Shown in pieces: positions 41,399 through 50,246 of a DNA stretch of 64,000 nt. Source of the DNA: an uncultured Eubacteriales bacterium (GTDB taxonomy: Bacteria; Bacillota; Clostridia; Oscillospirales; Acutalibacteraceae); NCBI GenBank assembly GCA_934457115.1, contig CAKSHI010000001.1:85852-149851 (forward strand), written 5' to 3'. The notes under the pieces were generated by a model that saw only the letters and a list, made by a program, of their open reading frames with translations, was not told the origin of the DNA and did not search any database. The position numbers and the translations under genes are program-made. The stretch's first letter is position 1. Each line of letters starts with the position of its first letter.

Positions 41399-41845
41399 TT
41401 GAAAATTACAGAGCAAGAATACAGCGACATGACCGACAAGGCTTCACCTGGAAGTAAAATTTATAAAAATTGTGCATTGGCCTTTTTATTCGGCGGAGCT
41501 ATATGTACTATAGGCCAAGTAATAACAAACGTTTGTAAGGCAAACGGGATGGAATTAAAAGATGCACGAACAGCCTCGTCCGTACTTTTAGTATTACTAG
41601 GCGCATTATTAACGGCCCTTGGTGTATATGATAATATAGCTAAACACGCAGGTGCAGGATCGTTAGTACCTATTACGGGATTTGCCAACTCCATAGTTTC
41701 CCCCGCAATAGAGTTTAAAAGCGAGGGTTATATAATGGGTATAGGGGCTAAAATGTTCGTAATTGCGGGTCCTGTCTTGGTGTATGGAATAACAGCCTCA
41801 GCTCTATACGGACTAATACTTTATATTATAAAGTTATTTGTTTAG
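41399..41845 (+). CDS. spoVAC: stage V sporulation protein SpoVAC
   Basis: A 148-residue membrane protein of the SpoVA channel that moves dipicolinic acid into the spore and out at germination. Marker stretches: FLFGGAICTIGQVI, ALGVYDNIAKHAGAGSLVPI, then TGFANSIVSPAIEFKSEGYI and GIGAKMFVIAGPVLVYG. Four helices. TTG start after GAAGGGAAG. In most spore formers spoVAD and spoVAE follow; here the gene is alone and closed by a terminator. Confidence 0.94.
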   Translation: MKITEQEYSDMTDKASPGSKIYKNCALAFLFGGAICTIGQVITNVCKANGMELKDARTASSVLLVLLGALLTALGVYDNIAKHAGAGSLVPITGFANSIVSPAIEFKSEGYIMGIGAKMFVIAGPVLVYGITASALYGLILYIIKLFV

Positions 41846-41870
41846 CACACGCTATTTTTAAATAAATAAC

Positions 41871-41917
41871 TTAGGCCTAAGATTATATATGAAGCTATAA
41901 TTTTAGGCCCTTTTATT
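41871..41917 (+). terminator. terminator after spoVAC
   Basis: GGCCTAAGATTATA (41873-41886) pairs with TATAATTTTAGGCC (41896-41909) with one mismatch, then CTTTTATT. Confidence 0.75.
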
Positions 41918-41977
41918 ATGTATAAAATAAACCTTATATTATAAAGGCAATATAAGATTTTTATTATTAATTGTCCC

Positions 41978-42005
41978 GCATATTTTGTCGATAAAAACAT
42001 TTTGT
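41978..42005 (+). promoter_or_regulatory. candidate sigma-E promoter of sipL
   Basis: GCATATT (41978-41984), a 13-base spacer, CATTTTGT (41998-42005). The -35 fits sigma-E well, the -10 (consensus CATACAAT-like) only partly. It lies about 80 bases before sipL, a gene expected in the mother cell. Confidence 0.35.
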
Positions 42006-42087
42006 GTAAACACTTAGTTTCTGCATATCTTGGACACATCAAGAATAGAATTAGAAATAGAATTGTAAAGAAGGAGAGATCATCCCT

Positions 42088-43626
42088 ATGGACTACACTA
42101 TGAATAAAGACACTCTTACCACAAGTACTGTGGTTTTTAAGGGTACTGAAGAGCAACCTGTCGATATCGACTTCACTCTTCCGGATTATTGCCCGGATAT
42201 TCAGCGTATTTTAAAATGCCAAATCTGCCCTAAAATCACATCAAAAAATATCTCGGCGGATCGATTGGATGTTGACGGAACAACATTTGTAAAATTAATG
42301 TATGTAGATTCCGTAAACAGTAAAATTCATTGCTTTGAACATTCATTACCGTTTTCAACATCATTTAATCTAAAATCAATTCCGGATGACGTGGTATCCG
42401 TCGTAAAATCTAAAGTTGAGTACGTAAACTGCAGAGCAGTAAGCCCAAGAAGGCTTGATATTCACGGAGCCTTTTCGTTATCAGCCAAAGTATTCGGGAA
42501 AGAGCACCAAGAAATAATTTCAAGCATTCCCGCCCCCGATATAGAGCAAAAAACGACAACATTAACCTCCAGTGACCTTATTGGCATAGGACAAAACCAA
42601 TTTACTATAAATGAGGTTTTGGAAATTCCACAAGGCAAACCAATGATAGAATCCATCGTAAGGGTAAATACCGAGGTTACACTTAATGACTATAAGTCTA
42701 TAGCAAATAAACTTATCCTAAAGGGTGAGGTTATCGTCAAAATCCTTTACATAAGCGATTCAATGGAAGGCGAACTTGAATGTATAGAATATTCTATACC
42801 AATAAACCAAATAATGGACGTAAGCGGTATTGATGACGGTTCCATATGCAATGTAAAGCTCGATGTCATGAATGATCGAGCAGAAATAAGGGAAGATTCA
42901 TCAAATGAAAATCATCTTATCGATATAGAGGTCAAACTTTGTGCAACTGCTACAGCCTATATGGATCATGATATAGATTTAATAACTGACATATACTCCA
43001 CTAAGTATGATATAAACCCCGTATTTAAACAAACTGAAATATATAGGATAATGGAAAACATTGCGGAAAACTATATAGACAAACAAAGCATTAACTTTAG
43101 TGAAAAAAATATATCTAAGATTATAGATGCATGGAGTGAACTTTGCTCAGTTTCTGCCAAAAGAGAAGATAACAAGATAGTTTTCAAAGGCAAATATAAT
43201 GTATGTATATTGGGAATCGACAGCGAAAACGAGCCCTTCTATATAGAAAGAATGATGGACTTTGAAACCAGTCACGACGGTGATTATAACTGTCCCGACA
43301 TACACCTTGATATAGATGCAAAACTTACTTCAATAAGTTTTAGACTTGTAAATCCAAATGAAATAGAAGTAAGAAGTGAAATCGCCATTACAGGGTCTGT
43401 ATACTGCATATATACATTAAAAGTCATATCTGAACTTTCGGCAGACGAAAACTCATTGAAATCTAAGGAAAATCATCCCGCAGTTACTATATACTACGCT
43501 GATCCCGGTGAAAGTATTTGGAGTATAGCAAGAAAATATTCCACTTCTGTCGATGCAATCAAGATGGAAAACGATATTGAAGAAGATGTAATTCAAGAAA
43601 GAGGCATGCTTCTCATTCCAATGTAA
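42088..43626 (+). CDS. sipL: SipL-like SPOCS/LysM coat morphogenetic protein
   Basis: A 512-residue SipL homologue. Three regions resemble SPOCS (DUF3794) domains, at about 20-150, 165-290 and 320-440; the first begins with the acidic DIDFTLPDYCPDIQRILKCQ. A LysM domain ends the protein (about 463-512, with ADPGESIWSIARKYS). In Clostridioides difficile SipL binds SpoIVA through its LysM domain to hold the coat on the forespore, so the adjacent spoIVA gene supports the call. SD AAGGAG is 12 bases before the ATG. Confidence 0.9.
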   Translation: MDYTMNKDTLTTSTVVFKGTEEQPVDIDFTLPDYCPDIQRILKCQICPKITSKNISADRLDVDGTTFVKLMYVDSVNSKIHCFEHSLPFSTSFNLKSIPDDVVSVVKSKVEYVNCRAVSPRRLDIHGAFSLSAKVFGKEHQEIISSIPAPDIEQKTTTLTSSDLIGIGQNQFTINEVLEIPQGKPMIESIVRVNTEVTLNDYKSIANKLILKGEVIVKILYISDSMEGELECIEYSIPINQIMDVSGIDDGSICNVKLDVMNDRAEIREDSSNENHLIDIEVKLCATATAYMDHDIDLITDIYSTKYDINPVFKQTEIYRIMENIAENYIDKQSINFSEKNISKIIDAWSELCSVSAKREDNKIVFKGKYNVCILGIDSENEPFYIERMMDFETSHDGDYNCPDIHLDIDAKLTSISFRLVNPNEIEVRSEIAITGSVYCIYTLKVISELSADENSLKSKENHPAVTIYYADPGESIWSIARKYSTSVDAIKMENDIEEDVIQERGMLLIPM

Positions 43627-43678
43627 TATAAATTATTAAATATAAAAAATATAATGCTCTACCTAAGGGGGAGGACAA

Positions 43679-45157
43679 ATGGAAGAAAAAAATATTTATC
43701 AAGACATTTCCCAGCGAACAAATGGTGATATATATATCGGTGTCGTAGGTCCCGTAAGAACCGGTAAATCAACATTTATAAAGAAATTTATGGATAGCTT
43801 AGTAATACCAAATATGGAAAGTACTTATCAAAAAGACAGAGCTATCGATGAATTGCCTCAATCCGCATCCGGCCGTACTATAATGACGACTGAGCCTAAA
43901 TTCATCCCAGAAGAGGCAGCCAAAATAACAATTGGCAAAAACGGTAATCTTAAAGTAAGGATGATTGACTGCGTAGGTTACATAGTTCCCAGCGCTTTAG
44001 GATATATTGAAAATGATACGCCAAGAATGGTTAAAACACCTTGGTTTGACGAAGCTATTCCGTTCAATATGGCCGCAGAAATAGGCACTAAAAAAGTAAT
44101 TACTGAACATTCAACAATAGGTCTTGTAATAACCACAGACGGCAGTATTACCGATATAGACCGTGACGAATATGAGGAAGCCGAGGAAAGGGTTATCAAG
44201 GAGCTAAAGGAAATAAATAAACCCTTTATTGTGCTCTTAAATACTATGTATCCTCAAACAGCAGAAACTGCTGATTTAGTTAGAAGCCTTACACAAAAAT
44301 ACGGTGTGCCTGTTATGCCTGTAGACTGCGCACAAATCAGTGAAAATGAGATAAAAATGATTTTAGCCCAAATATTGTTTGAATTTCCCGCTAAGGAAAT
44401 AAAAATGGATATGCCAAAATGGGTATCATCACTCGAAAATGACCATTGGTTAAGATCCTCTATTTTCTCATCAATTAAAGAGGCTTGCAAAAATATATCA
44501 AAAATAAGAGACGCTGAGGACTTCTCTGCAAATCTAATGAAATGCGAGCATATTCAATCCGCAGACATTACTAACCTTGATTTAGGTACCGGCGAAACGC
44601 AAGTACGTGTAGAACTGACTCCGGATCTTTTCTATAGGGTACTTGGAGAAAAAACAGGTCTTGACATAAAAGATGAAGCAGGTCTTATGAACTGCATCTT
44701 AGATCTTGCAGCTACTAAAGATAAGTTTAAAAAGATACAAGAAGCTTACGATGATGTCTCCGAAACAGGCTACGGTATAGTACTTCCGTCTATGAATGAA
44801 CTAACCCTAGAGGAACCTGAAATAATAAAGCAAGGCGGAAAATACGGTATTAAGCTAAAAGCCAGTGCTCCATCAATACATATGATGAAAACCAATATTC
44901 AAACTGAGGTTACACCAATAGTAGGTTCCGAAGAGCAATCTGAAGATTTAATCAAATATCTATTAAATGAATTTGAAGAAAATCCTTCAAAAATTTGGGA
45001 GTCAAACATCTTTGGTAAATCTCTTCATGAGCTTGTAAATGAAGGACTTCACACAAAACTTAATAGAATGCCCAATGACGCAAGAGGAAAAATCACTGAA
45101 ACTATAGAGCGTATCATTAACGACGGATGCAACGGACTTATATGCATATTAATATAA
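43679..45157 (+). CDS. spoIVA: stage IV sporulation protein A (coat basement ATPase)
   Basis: A 492-residue SpoIVA, the ATPase that polymerises around the forespore as the base of the coat. The N-terminus starts IYQDISQRTNGDIYIGVVGP with Walker A GPVRTGKST (about 24-32). QSASGRTIMTTEPKFIP and RMIDCVGYIVPSALG are diagnostic. The extreme C-terminus CNGLICILI is the hydrophobic tail that meets the membrane or SpoVM-type peptides. Full length. GGGGGAGG before the ATG; 52 bases after sipL, so one operon. Confidence 0.97.
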   Translation: MEEKNIYQDISQRTNGDIYIGVVGPVRTGKSTFIKKFMDSLVIPNMESTYQKDRAIDELPQSASGRTIMTTEPKFIPEEAAKITIGKNGNLKVRMIDCVGYIVPSALGYIENDTPRMVKTPWFDEAIPFNMAAEIGTKKVITEHSTIGLVITTDGSITDIDRDEYEEAEERVIKELKEINKPFIVLLNTMYPQTAETADLVRSLTQKYGVPVMPVDCAQISENEIKMILAQILFEFPAKEIKMDMPKWVSSLENDHWLRSSIFSSIKEACKNISKIRDAEDFSANLMKCEHIQSADITNLDLGTGETQVRVELTPDLFYRVLGEKTGLDIKDEAGLMNCILDLAATKDKFKKIQEAYDDVSETGYGIVLPSMNELTLEEPEIIKQGGKYGIKLKASAPSIHMMKTNIQTEVTPIVGSEEQSEDLIKYLLNEFEENPSKIWESNIFGKSLHELVNEGLHTKLNRMPNDARGKITETIERIINDGCNGLICILI

Positions 45158-45166
45158 AACTTATAG

Positions 45167-45205
45167 TAGAGATCGACTTCAAAACCTGTCGATCTCTATT
45201 TATTA
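45167..45205 (+). terminator. terminator of sipL-spoIVA
   Basis: TAGAGATCGAC (45167-45177) pairs with GTCGATCTCTA (45188-45198), then TTTATT. Confidence 0.8.
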
Positions 45206-45271
45206 ACCATCAAAACTCGATAATCATATAATATAAAGTTTAATAATAAATTTACTAAAAAGGAGAATTGT

Positions 45272-45745
45272 ATGGACAACAACGATTTTCAAAACACCGT
45301 AGAAAGATATAAGCAGGAAATGCTTGATATGGCATCAAAACAAAAACTCTCAAGCGGAGAAAATACCAACATATACGAAACATATGAGGACTTCTTAAAA
45401 GAAAACCCCAAAAACGGAAAATTAAAAATTCAGGCCTCAACAGCACGCAGAGCTATCCCTATACCCAATGTACACGTAACCGTAAGCAAAAACTTTAAAG
45501 ACGGCAAAAAGATATTTTTTGAGGGCCAAACAAACTCAAGCGGCATAATTGATAATATAGAGCTTCCGGCTCCTGATAGAAATTTATCAGAATCTCCGTC
45601 TGATGAGATCCCTTATTCCAATTATGACATCTTAGCAACTCATCCTGAGTATACGACAGAAGAATATATCAACGTCAATATATTTGATGGAATAACATCC
45701 ATACAACCTATAAATCTAGTGCCTAAATCTATCAATAACAACTAA
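45272..45745 (+). CDS. separate N-terminal (prepro) domain of SleC
   Basis: A 157-residue protein that corresponds to the N-terminal prepro part of clostridial SleC. Residues 45-150 look like a carboxypeptidase-regulatory beta domain: LKIQASTARRAIPIPNVHVT, TNSSGIIDNIELPAPDRNLS and VNIFDGITSIQPINLVP follow the SleC N-domain closely (as I recall it). The first 40 residues are charged and helical. In SleC this part folds and inhibits the zymogen until Csp proteases cut. Here it is its own gene, ending 15 bases before the enzymatic part. AAAAGGAG precedes the ATG. Confidence 0.8.
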   Translation: MDNNDFQNTVERYKQEMLDMASKQKLSSGENTNIYETYEDFLKENPKNGKLKIQASTARRAIPIPNVHVTVSKNFKDGKKIFFEGQTNSSGIIDNIELPAPDRNLSESPSDEIPYSNYDILATHPEYTTEEYINVNIFDGITSIQPINLVPKSINNN

Positions 45746-45760
45746 AATAGGAGTGATAAA

Positions 45761-47113
45761 ATGCCCGAAGCAGCTACACCTGTTATACCAACCTATATAA
45801 CTGTCCATTTGGGGGAACCCGATGCCCCGGCTGAAAACATCACTATACCATTTATAGAATATATTAAAAATGTTGCCTCAAGTGAAATATATCCAACATG
45901 GCCGGAAAATGCAATAAGGGCTAATATCTTAGCTCAAATAAGTTTTGCTCTTAACCGTATCTACACTGAATACTATAGAAGTCGTGGCTACGATTTTGAT
46001 ATAACCAATTCAACTAGATTCGACCAAAAATTCACTAGGAATAGAGATATATTTAAAAATATCTCGCAAATCGTAGATGATATTTTTAATGATTATATTG
46101 TAAAGCAGGGAAGCGTATTACCCTTTTTCGCTCAATACTGTGACGGAAGAAGAGTCACATGTGAAGGCTTATCCCAATGGGGAACAGTCCCATTAGCTGA
46201 AGACGGGCTTACTCCCTACGAAATCCTTCAACATTATTATGGTGACGATATTAATATAGTCTTTAATGCTCCTGTATCACCGGCTCTCCCCTCATATCCC
46301 GGAGTCCCTCTTCGTTTAGGTAGTGCAGGAGATAATGTAAGGACACTGAAAATTCAGTTAAACCGAATATCTGACAATTATCCTGCTATACCTAAAATCA
46401 CACGAATCAATAGATTTTTTGATGTTCAAACCGAAGATGCCGTAAAAGAATTTCAAAGGATTTTTAACTTAACACCAGACGGCATCGTAGGAAAGGCTAC
46501 ATGGTACAAAATCAAAAACATATATAACGGCGTAAAAAATCTTTCTGAACTATACTCAGAAAGTCTAACCTTAGATGAAGTAAGCAAAGAATTTCCAAGA
46601 GTATTGCAGGAGGGTGATAACGGGATAGCCGTCAGCACATTACAATATTATCTAGATGTAATAGGATACTTTAATGACAAAGTTCCCGTTATACCCATAG
46701 ATGGAATCTTTGGACCCCGTACTAAACAAGCAGTTATTGAATTTCAACAAGCCTTTGGCCTTACGCCGGATGGTATTGTCGGCAGAGACACATGGAATAA
46801 AATCGTTTCAGTTTATCAAGACACTATAAATTCTTTACCTGCGGAATATATTTCCTTAAGTGAAGAAATATACCCGGGAAGAACCCTAAGTTTAAACACA
46901 ACCGGAGACGATGTATCATCACTACAAAAGTTTTTAAATGTCATATCTCAAAATGACCCTCAAATACCCGCAGTACAAGTTACAGGGACATATGATACTC
47001 AAACTGAGGAGGCCGTTAAAGCTATTCAAGCCAGAAACAACTTACCCGTTAATGGGGTTGTCGGCCCCGTGACATGGAATACCATCATAAATGAATACAA
47101 GGCATTAAGATAA
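45761..47113 (+). CDS. sleC: SleC catalytic part: SpoIID-like domain and three peptidoglycan-binding repeats
   Basis: A 450-residue spore-cortex-lytic transglycosylase body. It starts a few residues before the usual mature N-terminus (PVIPTYITVHLGEP). The SpoIID-like catalytic domain covers about 8-165, with the likely catalytic E42 in VASSEIYPTWPENA and the FAQYCDGRRVTCEGLSQWG motif. Three PG_binding_1 repeats follow at about 184-252, 285-355 and 375-445, each with GIVG or GVVG before TW; the clostridial SleC I recall has one. Own SD (AGGAGTG). No Csp protease gene lies in the window. Germination role by homology. Confidence 0.88.
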   Translation: MPEAATPVIPTYITVHLGEPDAPAENITIPFIEYIKNVASSEIYPTWPENAIRANILAQISFALNRIYTEYYRSRGYDFDITNSTRFDQKFTRNRDIFKNISQIVDDIFNDYIVKQGSVLPFFAQYCDGRRVTCEGLSQWGTVPLAEDGLTPYEILQHYYGDDINIVFNAPVSPALPSYPGVPLRLGSAGDNVRTLKIQLNRISDNYPAIPKITRINRFFDVQTEDAVKEFQRIFNLTPDGIVGKATWYKIKNIYNGVKNLSELYSESLTLDEVSKEFPRVLQEGDNGIAVSTLQYYLDVIGYFNDKVPVIPIDGIFGPRTKQAVIEFQQAFGLTPDGIVGRDTWNKIVSVYQDTINSLPAEYISLSEEIYPGRTLSLNTTGDDVSSLQKFLNVISQNDPQIPAVQVTGTYDTQTEEAVKAIQARNNLPVNGVVGPVTWNTIINEYKALR

Positions 47114-47366
47114 CAAAATTTTCAACTTTTAAACAATTCCTATACACTATTAATATATTTAAAGCACAATATTCGATTTAATATACAAATTTAAAAAAAT
47201 ATTTGACTTTTTCCCTCTTAAATAGTATCCTAATAATATACAACAAGGTTTGCTTACCCATGGAAAATTTGATTTTAGATTAAAAATTAATTTTTATATG
47301 GTCTGTCAAGCCTTTTTGTTTTCCTATACCATAGGACAAAAAATTTTATTTAAGGAGTGGGTATGA
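47114..47366 (+). other. 253-base leader region of the channel-like gene
   Basis: A+T-rich; no gene. It holds the promoter at 47203-47231, a TATGGT/ACCATA pairing in the leader, and a minimal ORF ATG-ATT-GTT-TAA (47363-47374) overlapping the TTG start of the next gene. No terminator is evident after the sleC pair. Confidence 0.5.
47203..47231 (+). promoter_or_regulatory. promoter of the channel-like gene
   Basis: TTGACT (47203-47208), a 17-base spacer, TATCCT (47226-47231): a sigma-A-like site, about 135 bases ahead of the start. Confidence 0.5.
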
Positions 47367-48635
47367 TTGTTTAAAAGTTTAAGTCAAAAGCAAAAAATCA
47401 AAGTCTTTTCTATCTTTGGAGTTATCTTAATGGTTTATGGCATCCTGTCCGTATTCATGGGTATCTATTTTCATAATGATGCCGTAAGAGATAAAGCCAA
47501 TGAACAAGCATCAACAACAAATTCAGTTCAAAGTGTAGAAGATACATCAAGCGCATATGTTGTAAATGTTGGTTCTTATGTTGAAAACGTATATGACTTT
47601 TCTCTTGATAGATCTTCTTATTCAGTATCCATGTTAGCATGGTTTACATGGTGGGGATCCGGAGAAGATGGACCTCAAACCAGTTTCCGTATTGTAAACG
47701 GTAAAATTTCAGACAGACAAGTTATGACTGAATACACATCCTTCATCGATCCTGCAAATCCGGAATACATAGTAGACTATGTACCTGGCAAAGGTGAAGA
47801 AGCAGTCCTTGAAGATTATCTACAATATTATGATGATGTTCCTGAAGAATATGCCGATAATCCTATAGCCTTCATTACGGATAATACCCAAAACTATGCA
47901 AGGGTTCGTTTCTTTGCAACCATAAATAAAGTATTTGATACTACAAGAGCCGGTATCGATAGCCATAGATTGGATATTAGAATAGAAGACTCAAGAGACG
48001 CATCTATCGTTAAATTTGAAAAAGATCCTAATATGGCAGCCGATCTATTGGATCCAAACATACAAATCCCAGGTTACGGAATTAAGGGAAGCAGCACTTC
48101 AATAAATACAAGAATCAATAAAACTACATATAGTGAACCTAGAGTTGACTTAGTAGATTCCAAAACAGGTACAACAGATTTCACCCAGTTTGTTACAAGT
48201 ATAGATATCCAAAAGGACGTATCTGCTTATTTAAATAACTGCGTACAAACCTTCATGATGATGATAATGGCAACTCTTTGCCTACTTAACAATATTCTTG
48301 GAAGATTGCGTTATGCATTCGTTGGTTCGACAATATTCGGTGTAATGAGTGCACATACCAACATTATCTCCAAATTACCTAGCGGACAATCTGAGATAAA
48401 CCTAATGAGTATCGTATCCGATGTTACGCTATTTGGTATCCTAATTATACTTGGTATATTGATGGTTACTGAAACAATTCAGAAAAAATACACAGATACT
48501 CTTGATAAGGTAGATTATTATAAGGTTGGTGAATCCAGTTATGCAAGAGCAATTGATATAATGTCATCAATTGCACTCCTAATTGGTTATATCGTCTTCA
48601 ATGTTGTAATTGTTTGGGCTTCATTATCTGCTTAA
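47367..48635 (+). CDS. predicted pentameric ligand-gated ion channel-like protein
   Basis: A 422-residue membrane protein that looks like a prokaryotic Cys-loop-receptor homologue. Layout: N-terminal helix (about 12-34), an extracellular beta domain (65-285), then helices at about 288-310, 314-336, 344-370 and 395-420. NVGSYVENVYDF and YSVSMLAWFTWW (85-96) fit strands beta1-beta2; VFDTTRAGIDSHRLDIRIED (189-208) fits the FPFD loop with GID replacing PFD. In the second core helix S321-T322 is followed 15 residues later by L337-P338, as I recall for GLIC. M1 lacks the usual proline. TTG start after AAGGAG. The N-terminal helix is extra. Ligand unknown. Confidence 0.62.
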   Translation: MFKSLSQKQKIKVFSIFGVILMVYGILSVFMGIYFHNDAVRDKANEQASTTNSVQSVEDTSSAYVVNVGSYVENVYDFSLDRSSYSVSMLAWFTWWGSGEDGPQTSFRIVNGKISDRQVMTEYTSFIDPANPEYIVDYVPGKGEEAVLEDYLQYYDDVPEEYADNPIAFITDNTQNYARVRFFATINKVFDTTRAGIDSHRLDIRIEDSRDASIVKFEKDPNMAADLLDPNIQIPGYGIKGSSTSINTRINKTTYSEPRVDLVDSKTGTTDFTQFVTSIDIQKDVSAYLNNCVQTFMMMIMATLCLLNNILGRLRYAFVGSTIFGVMSAHTNIISKLPSGQSEINLMSIVSDVTLFGILIILGILMVTETIQKKYTDTLDKVDYYKVGESSYARAIDIMSSIALLIGYIVFNVVIVWASLSA

Positions 48636-48655
48636 TTCAATTACTAATAAGAAAT

Positions 48656-48687
48656 AGGACCTCTAATTATAGAGGTCCTGTTTTTTG
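48656..48687 (+). terminator. terminator of the channel-like gene
   Basis: AGGACCTCTA (48656-48665) pairs with TAGAGGTCCT (48670-48679), then GTTTTTTG. Confidence 0.9.
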
Positions 48688-48701
48688 TATAAAATAAAAT
48701 C

Positions 48702-48740
48702 AAATGGGAATCAAACATTATAAATTTGATTCCCATTTTT
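48702..48740. terminator. terminator of the glycan operon
   Basis: AAATGGGAATCAAA (48702-48715) pairs with TTTGATTCCCATTT (48725-48738). It is T-rich on both sides and ends the minus-strand glycan operon. Confidence 0.85.
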
Positions 48741-48745
48741 ATATA

Positions 48746-50188
48746 TTATACCTTATCTTTAGTATCTAAAATATTCATATTCAGCCCCATTATAAACCAA
48801 AACAAAACTGAAGTTGATGTACATCTAAAGAATAAATCCGAGTCAAAAAAGGCTGATATTATAATTGATATAATCATAATCGAAGTGGCTATCAATGCCG
48901 GAGATAAACTCTTCACTTTCTTTAATAATCGTTTTGATATACTAAATACACACAACACAAGAAATGCACCAAACACTAATGTTCCTATAACACCTGATTC
49001 TACATAAATAGATAAATATGCATTGTGTACATCATATATAAGACCTTTTGCATACATGCCCGGATAATTATTATATATATAGTCTACTATATATATATCA
49101 GGATGCAACTCCCTAATAACAGTCATATAATTTCCGGGAGAATTTCCCAAAATAATGGATTTTAAATTACCTGATGTTACGTTAATATAGTCACTCCAAA
49201 TTTCAAACCTATGGTTTGAAATATTTTTTTGGCTAACATCTGTACGTGTCGCCGAGTCTTTATGAATTATTACCGGTCCTTGTGTGGTTTCATCAGAAAA
49301 TGGTAATTGCTGTAATTGTTGAAATCCCTTATCAGTCATATTCCAAACAAGTCTTGTAGATATAACACTTAATAATACTAAAACAATACATAATAAACCT
49401 TTAATCCAAGACATTTTTATCCTTGACTTATTGTCAAAGAAGTACCTAAAGTAAACGATTGCAAAGACTAAAACTGAAAATAAAAGCCCCAACATTGTAC
49501 TTCTTGTCCTGCTTAACACCAAATAAATAAAGAATATAACCGACTCACATATATACGCTATTCTTAAAAACTTATTAGATGTAATAACTGCGTAATATAT
49601 AGATGCCGTAATCATAATCAATAAAAATACACTTGCAAAGTATATATCTGAGAACATTCCAAATAATCGGCCCTCTTGAAATCCTTGCCTAACCTCACCG
49701 CCGCCTATTTCTATGTAGTACCCATTATATATAATAAATTGGCATATAGAAACTATAGACGCAGGCACAAATAGTGTAGACGTGCCTTTATGAATAGTGC
49801 ATATTAGCTTTTTTAAGGAATCCTTAGGGATTCTCTTGCATGCAGGATATATTAAAAGCATTTGAACTATTTGCCAAATAAGTACCTTAAGACTTTTTGA
49901 TATTCCATAATTAATGTATACAATAGATGAAATTATCAAGATAGCCAGTGTTGCTATTAATAAATAACTATACTTAGCCTTCAAAAATATTTTTTCATCT
50001 AAAATATCCCATATCCAAAAGCACAAGCCAATTAGTGCTAATATAGATGAAATTCCATTTAAGTGTGTATCATATAAAAATGCTTTTATAGGTGCTATTA
50101 AACATAATACTTGATACATAATAACTGCCGCCACATATCCAATTACTATCTTATTCATATTTCGTTTTAACGAACTTAATATCTGCAT
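48746..50188 (-). CDS. O-antigen ligase/polymerase-like membrane protein
   Basis: A 480-residue polytopic protein of the O-antigen ligase/Wzy superfamily, which polymerises or transfers lipid-linked glycan outside the membrane. About 11 helices; a large outside loop (about 270-385) with HRFEIWSDYINVTSGNLKSI, LGNSPGNYM and DVHNAYLSIYVESGVIGTLV, the Wzy_C pattern with conserved H and R residues. As last gene of the glycan operon it is best read as the polymerase. AAGGAG precedes the ATG. Confidence 0.85.
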   Translation of the reverse strand: MQILSSLKRNMNKIVIGYVAAVIMYQVLCLIAPIKAFLYDTHLNGISSILALIGLCFWIWDILDEKIFLKAKYSYLLIATLAILIISSIVYINYGISKSLKVLIWQIVQMLLIYPACKRIPKDSLKKLICTIHKGTSTLFVPASIVSICQFIIYNGYYIEIGGGEVRQGFQEGRLFGMFSDIYFASVFLLIMITASIYYAVITSNKFLRIAYICESVIFFIYLVLSRTRSTMLGLLFSVLVFAIVYFRYFFDNKSRIKMSWIKGLLCIVLVLLSVISTRLVWNMTDKGFQQLQQLPFSDETTQGPVIIHKDSATRTDVSQKNISNHRFEIWSDYINVTSGNLKSIILGNSPGNYMTVIRELHPDIYIVDYIYNNYPGMYAKGLIYDVHNAYLSIYVESGVIGTLVFGAFLVLCVFSISKRLLKKVKSLSPALIATSIMIISIIISAFFDSDLFFRCTSTSVLFWFIMGLNMNILDTKDKV

Positions 50189-50246
50189 AAAAATCTCCTT
50201 ATCTTAATTTTTTGCATATAACAAATTTTATTCCCCTAGAATTTAT

